Positions 7,334-7,854 of a stretch of DNA of 7,854 bases are shown here, in pieces (within the stretch, counting starts at the first letter, position 1; each line of letters begins with the position of its first letter). Source of the stretch: JAQIBY01 sp046546095 (GTDB taxonomy: Bacteria > Bacteroidota > Bacteroidia > Bacteroidales > ML635J-15); contig JBKGYK010000099.1 of NCBI GenBank assembly GCA_046546095.1, positions 1-7,854 of the forward strand, in the 5' to 3' direction. The notes beneath the pieces are model-generated. The model did no database searches. It saw nothing but the letters and a program-made list of their open reading frames with translations, and was not told where the DNA came from. A program made the translations under genes and the position numbers.

Positions 7334-7555
7334 TTAAGTCCGGGGATTTTTCTTGCGCTTTACCTGTAACTCCCGCTGTCCGGCTTTGGAAATTGTGTCG
7401 TATTCCTCTGTATAAACCAGCTTCCAGTCTTTTGCCTTACCTGTAAAACCTTTGTGATTCTCCAGGTGCTTTACCAAACGTGAATTTACATCATCTGAAG
7501 AACCATAATAATACCTGTCAGGCTTTTCTGAAAATAAAACATAAAAATAACTCAT
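7334..7555 (-). CDS. Small GIY-YIG nuclease-domain protein, shortened C terminus
   Basis: The 73-residue product starts at MSYFYVLFSE. The longer in-frame start at 7648 is rejected because its first residues are read out of the tRNA-Val gene and its terminator. The GIY-YIG fold is recognisable: the first strand YFYVLFS (3-9) stands for GIY, RYYYGSS (14-20) for YIG, Arg26 in SRLVKHL is the expected catalytic arginine, and Glu62 in RELQVKR the expected metal-binding glutamate. Members of this short UvrC-like/YhbQ-like family usually run about 80-100 residues and end in a KKSRxxIExL-type helix; here the chain stops at KRKKNPRT. A frameshift or truncation just after the A5/C4 runs at about 7347-7360 is possible. 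The family cleaves DNA, but the role of these free-standing copies is mostly unknown. The gene lies directly downstream of tRNA-Val and its terminator. Confidence 0.75.
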   Translation of the reverse strand: MSYFYVLFSEKPDRYYYGSSDDVNSRLVKHLENHKGFTGKAKDWKLVYTEEYDTISKAGQRELQVKRKKNPRT

Positions 7556-7560
7556 ACCCC

Positions 7561-7594
7561 TTAAAACAAGAAAACCCCACATTTCTGTGAGGTT
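7561..7594 (-). terminator. Rho-independent terminator of tRNA-Val
   Basis: Read on the minus strand, AACCTCACA (7594-7586), a GAAA tetraloop (7585-7582) and TGTGGGGTT (7581-7573) form a 9-pair stem with one G-U pair. A T-rich tail, TTCTTGTTTT, follows. It begins 8 bases after the end of tRNA-Val and 18 bases before the GIY-YIG start, so the GIY-YIG gene would need readthrough or its own start site. Confidence 0.85.
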
Positions 7595-7602
7595 ATAGTT
7601 TG

Positions 7603-7677
7603 TGGGCGGTATAGGATTTGAACCTATGACCCCTTGGGTGTAAACCAAGTGCTCTGAACCAACTGAGCTAACCGCCC
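7603..7677 (-). tRNA. tRNA-Val (anticodon TAC)
   Basis: The minus strand folds into a complete cloverleaf. The acceptor stem pairs GGGCGGT (7677-7671) with ACCGCCC (7610-7604). The D-arm is of the TAGCTCAGTTGGTTCAGAGC type. The anticodon arm is CTTGG-TTTACAC-CCAAG with anticodon TAC at 7642-7640. The T-arm is ATAGG-TTCAAAT-CCTAT. The discriminator is A at 7603 and CCA is not encoded (CAA follows). The TAC anticodon reads GUA/GUG valine codons. A strong terminator follows at once. All expected invariant positions (T33, TTC of the T-loop) are present, so it should be functional. Confidence 0.95.
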
Positions 7678-7696
7678 TGATATTTTTTAGAACTTT
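7655..7696. repeat. Direct repeat copy 1 (tRNA-Val 5' half plus leader)
   Basis: These 42 bases recur exactly at 7813-7854, 158 bases away. The repeat covers the 5' acceptor strand and D-arm of tRNA-Val (on the minus strand) and about 19 bases upstream of the tRNA, including the ATATTTTTTAGAAC stretch. The leader is repeated as well as the tRNA part, so this is a segmental duplication rather than chance tRNA similarity. Confidence 0.95.
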
Positions 7697-7748
7697 GCGA
7701 TCAACCCTGGTTCGAATCCTATTCTCTTTCTCTGAGAACCTATGACCC

Positions 7749-7787
7749 TCCCGAAGTCTTGTCCGCCTGCCGGCGGAGAATTCGGGA
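7749..7787. repeat. Nested hairpin (REP-like) in place of the anticodon arm
   Basis: The outer stem is TCCCGAA (7749-7755) with TTCGGGA (7781-7787). The inner stem is TCCGCC (7762-7767) with GGCGGA (7772-7777) around a TGCC loop. The inner unit is GC-rich in an AT-rich region and shares the core CCTGCCGGC with the neighbouring palindrome at 7793-7812, which suggests a common repeat family. Confidence 0.8.
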
Positions 7788-7792
7788 TGCTC

Positions 7793-7812
7793 CCTGCCTG
7801 CCGGCAGGCAGG
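7793..7812. repeat. Perfect 20-base palindrome, inserted in the tRNA-like copy
   Basis: CCTGCCTGCC (7793-7802) is followed directly by its reverse complement GGCAGGCAGG (7803-7812), with no loop. In the intact tRNA-Val, TGCTC (7650-7654) runs straight into TGAACC (7655-7660). In the second copy the same two words flank the palindrome (7788-7792 and 7813-7818), so it looks like a clean 20-base insertion. Confidence 0.9.
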
Positions 7813-7854
7813 TGAACCAACTGAGCTAACCGCCCTGATATTTTTTAGAACTTT
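7813..7854. repeat. Direct repeat copy 2, running to the window end
   Basis: Identical over 42 bases to 7655-7696. It starts right after the 20-base palindrome and is still identical at the last base of the window, so its full length is unknown. It carries the 5' half of the tRNA-Val-like sequence and its upstream leader. Confidence 0.95.

Larger units (their letters stand above)
7736..7835 (-). pseudogene. Broken tRNA-Val-like copy interrupted by palindromes
   Basis: On the minus strand this region starts like tRNA-Val (GGGCGGTTAGCTCAG, from 7835). It keeps TGCTC at 7788-7792 and the variable-loop/T-stem segment GAACCTATGACCC (plus-strand reading, 7736-7748). The anticodon arm (17 bases in the intact copy, 7633-7649) is replaced by a 39-base nested hairpin (7749-7787). 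A 20-base palindrome (7793-7812) is inserted next to the D-arm. The T-loop is disrupted and no 3' acceptor strand follows, so it cannot fold into a cloverleaf. It may instead derive from a different tRNA with a TCCCGAA/TTCGGGA anticodon stem. Confidence 0.7.

Noticed and set aside
7556..7648. In-frame N-terminal extension of the GIY-YIG gene (start at 7648)
   Set aside because: The extra 31 residues are read out of the tRNA-Val gene and its terminator hairpin; the family begins at MSYFYVLFS.
7736..7835. An intron-containing tRNA
   Set aside because: Bacterial tRNA introns are self-splicing group I or II elements, far longer than 39 bases; there is also a second insertion and no 3' acceptor strand.
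7655..7854. CRISPR array
   Set aside because: There are only two repeat units, the repeat is tRNA-derived, and the interval is filled with palindromes rather than a spacer.

Overview
The window most probably comes from a member of the Bacteroidota. The best marker is the minus-strand gene at 4808-5797. It encodes two HU-like CCDC81 domains, one membrane helix and a SPOR domain, an architecture I know only from that phylum. Start codons lack clear Shine-Dalgarno sequences, two upstream regions carry TAnnTTTG-like -7 elements, and base composition is moderately AT-rich; all three fit the phylum. I cannot place it more precisely.

Layout, left to right. (1) The 3' part of a plus-strand gene for a triple-BON-domain protein (1-624), followed by a hairpin shared with the convergent operon. 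(2) A two-gene minus-strand trehalose-type operon with a 4-base ATGA overlap. The upstream gene (4640-3096) fuses a beta-phosphoglucomutase-like HAD domain to a trehalose-6-phosphate phosphatase (OtsB) domain. The downstream gene (3099-706) is a family GH65 alpha-glucoside phosphorylase or hydrolase. (3) A strong terminator at 4757-4783 separating that operon from the HU-CCDC81/SPOR gene. (4) A 366-base divergent intergenic region (5798-6163) with candidate promoters at both ends and a start-less open frame in the middle. (5) A plus-strand DegT/WbpE-like sugar aminotransferase (6164-7297). (6) A short GIY-YIG nuclease-like gene (7555-7334, minus), then tRNA-Val(TAC) on the minus strand with its own terminator. 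(7) A broken second tRNA copy at the right edge, interrupted by palindromes.

How the genes fit together. OtsB would dephosphorylate trehalose-6-phosphate to trehalose. GH65 would cleave trehalose or a related alpha-glucobiose. If it is a phosphorylase, the beta-PGM-like domain would convert the resulting beta-glucose-1-phosphate to glucose-6-phosphate. The domain order HAD-OtsB-GH65 is that of the single-chain mycobacterial OtsB1 protein, here split into two translationally coupled genes. No trehalose-6-phosphate synthase is visible. The other genes look independent: a stress or envelope-type BON protein, a protein that may link DNA to peptidoglycan, and a surface-sugar aminotransferase.

The least ordinary stretch is the last ~180 bases. 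There a 42-base direct repeat carries the 5' half of tRNA-Val. In the second copy a perfect 20-base palindrome sits exactly inside the D-arm region, and a nested hairpin occupies the place of the anticodon arm. I see no CRISPR array, insertion sequence, phage or defence system, and no clear new multi-gene system.
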